Shown one piece after another: positions 5,475-6,211 of a stretch of DNA of 6,211 nt. The position numbers were made by a program, and so were the translations under genes. The notes under the pieces were generated by a model. The model was not told the origin of the DNA and searched no databases. It saw nothing but the letters and a program-made list of their open reading frames with translations. The stretch is from an uncultured Ruminococcus sp. GTDB taxonomy: Bacteria > Bacillota > Clostridia > Oscillospirales > CAG-272. The DNA lies in assembly GCA_902783905.1 (NCBI GenBank), contig CACZSP010000264.1:1-6211 (forward strand), written 5' to 3'. Each line of letters begins with the position of its first letter. Positions within the stretch are counted from its first letter, which is position 1.

Positions 5475-5533
5475 CCCGAACGGCAGTACCGCCGGGTCCT
5501 CGTTTGCCGGACCCGGCGGTACTGCCGTTCGGG
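5475..5533 (+). terminator. Long perfect hairpin between convergent genes
   Basis: The arms at 5475-5499 and 5509-5533 are 25 bp and perfectly complementary, with a 9-nt loop (tcgtttgcc). The hairpin starts 46 nt after the phosphodiesterase stop and ends 9 nt before the stop of the convergent dipeptidase gene. On the plus strand it is followed by 'ttattataat', an imperfect T-rich tail, so it best fits termination of the phosphodiesterase transcript. On the minus strand the following bases are 'aaacacg', which lack a U tract, so termination of the dipeptidase message is less certain. The stem is longer than typical intrinsic terminators. Confidence 0.75.
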
Positions 5534-5542
5534 TTATTATAA

Positions 5543-6211
5543 TCAGCACTTTTTCAGTATCGCCAGCAGAAGCCGGTAAAGTTCTCCCACCGAGGCGACG
5601 CCCAGCCGTTCGGCAGGGGAGTGGATGCCGCTTAGCTCGGGGCCTATCGAAACGCAGTCGAGCCCTTCCAGCTTGTCGGAAAGGATCCCGCATTCGAGCC
5701 CTCCGTGGGTCGCGAAGACCTTCATCCTCTTTCCGGTCAGTTCCCGGTATGCGGCGACCGTCAGGGCAAGCATCCGGGAGTCTTTGTTAAACTGCCAGCC
5801 GGGATATTCTCCCTCGATGCCGCAGGTGCCTCCGGCAGCCTCTACCGATTCGCGTATCCGGTGCCACAGTTCGTATTTGCGCATTTTGGACGACGATCTG
5901 ATAAGACTCCGGAATCTGAAACGGCCGTCTTCGAGGCGGGCGACGCCGGTGCTGACCGAGGTGTCCACAAGCCCCGGAAGGGATGTACTCATATGCCGGA
6001 CGCCGTTCGGAAGAAGATAAAGCAGGCGGCAGATCTTTTCGGTATCGGCGGCGGTCAGAGCGTCCGTGCAGGGGTCGGTTTCCTCCGCGCAGACGCGTAT
6101 TCCCGGTTCGTTCTGCGAATATAATTCCCGCATATCTGACGCAAGCTCGTCCAGAGCATCCTTTGCCCGTCCGGCTTTACGGGACGGGAAGGCGACGGTG
6201 CAGACGGCGGA
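5543..6211 (-). CDS. pepD: PepD-type aminoacyl-histidine dipeptidase (M20 family), N-terminal part outside window
   Basis: The frame is open from the window's right edge to the TGA at 5545-5543, giving 222 visible residues. Internal ATG codons such as 6133 are not the true start, since the frame continues to 6211. Known relatives are cytosolic zinc dipeptidases of about 480 residues (Xaa-His and other dipeptides), so this is roughly the C-terminal 45 percent. Seen motifs are 'LLPNGVRHMS' (visible residues 66-75), 'GLVDTSVSTG' (80-89), 'RSSSKMRKYEL' (105-115), 'EYPGWQFNKDS' (135-145), 'THGGLECGIL' (168-177), 'SIGPELSGIHSPAER' (188-202). The histidine of 'IHSPAER' (H197) corresponds to the C-terminal zinc ligand, and 'HGGLECG' to the conserved 'HAGLECG'. 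The remaining zinc ligands lie outside the window. The gene converges on the phosphodiesterase gene and probably has no functional link to it. Confidence 0.93.
   Translation of the reverse strand, partial: SAVCTVAFPSRKAGRAKDALDELASDMRELYSQNEPGIRVCAEETDPCTDALTAADTEKICRLLYLLPNGVRHMSTSLPGLVDTSVSTGVARLEDGRFRFRSLIRSSSKMRKYELWHRIRESVEAAGGTCGIEGEYPGWQFNKDSRMLALTVAAYRELTGKRMKVFATHGGLECGILSDKLEGLDCVSIGPELSGIHSPAERLGVASVGELYRLLLAILKKC

Noticed and set aside
5425..5790. A 121-codon plus-strand open frame overlapping the phosphodiesterase stop and the 25-bp hairpin
   Set aside because: It reads through the hairpin arms and then antisense to the dipeptidase. The composition is Arg/Ser/Pro-rich and no domain is seen.

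Overview
The window is about 6.2 kb of moderately GC-rich bacterial DNA. It is most likely chromosomal DNA from an anaerobic Clostridia-type Firmicute (Oscillospirales or a relative). That guess rests on the gene families, the AT-rich sigma-70-like promoters, the AGGAG-type ribosome binding sites, and an intergenic repeat of the form 'caatccctcagtcac ... cacaaggggg'. I associate that repeat with gut Clostridia genomes from memory only; the assignment is an inference and was not checked against a database.

Layout. (1) 2-940, plus strand: the 3' part of a Gfo/Idh/MocA-family sugar oxidoreductase, closed by a hairpin terminator at 960-1008. (2) 1009-1370: a gene-free stretch. It holds a 232-bp MITE-like element (1078-1309) with perfect 10-bp terminal inverted repeats and internal hairpins. 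A third, partial copy of the repeat end (1363-1378) runs into the end of the next gene. (3) 2987-1371, minus strand: a two-domain protein made of an N-terminal sugar phosphate isomerase/epimerase TIM barrel fused to a complete C-terminal metallo-beta-lactamase fold. (4) 4005-2992, minus strand: a LacI-family repressor, 4 nt upstream of the fusion gene and clearly in one operon with it. (5) 4006-4102: a compact divergent control region. Two well-formed promoters point at each other with start sites almost touching, and one inverted repeat covers both -10 boxes. (6) 4103-5428, plus strand: a type I phosphodiesterase/nucleotide pyrophosphatase-family enzyme with every metal ligand present. (7) 5475-5533: a hairpin with 25-bp perfect arms between convergent genes. 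(8) 6211-5543, minus strand: the C-terminal part of a PepD-type M20 aminoacyl-histidine dipeptidase, running off the window.

How the genes may work together. The LacI repressor, the isomerase-lactamase fusion and the divergent phosphodiesterase form a plausible single regulon, probably for a phosphorylated sugar, a sugar lactone or a phosphodiester sugar conjugate. The fusion joins the superfamilies of UlaE-like epimerases and UlaG-like lactonases in one chain; in the ascorbate pathway these are separate proteins. The upstream oxidoreductase could belong to the same carbohydrate theme but sits in a separate, convergent unit. The dipeptidase looks unrelated. No CRISPR array, rRNA, tRNA, transposase or phage gene was seen.
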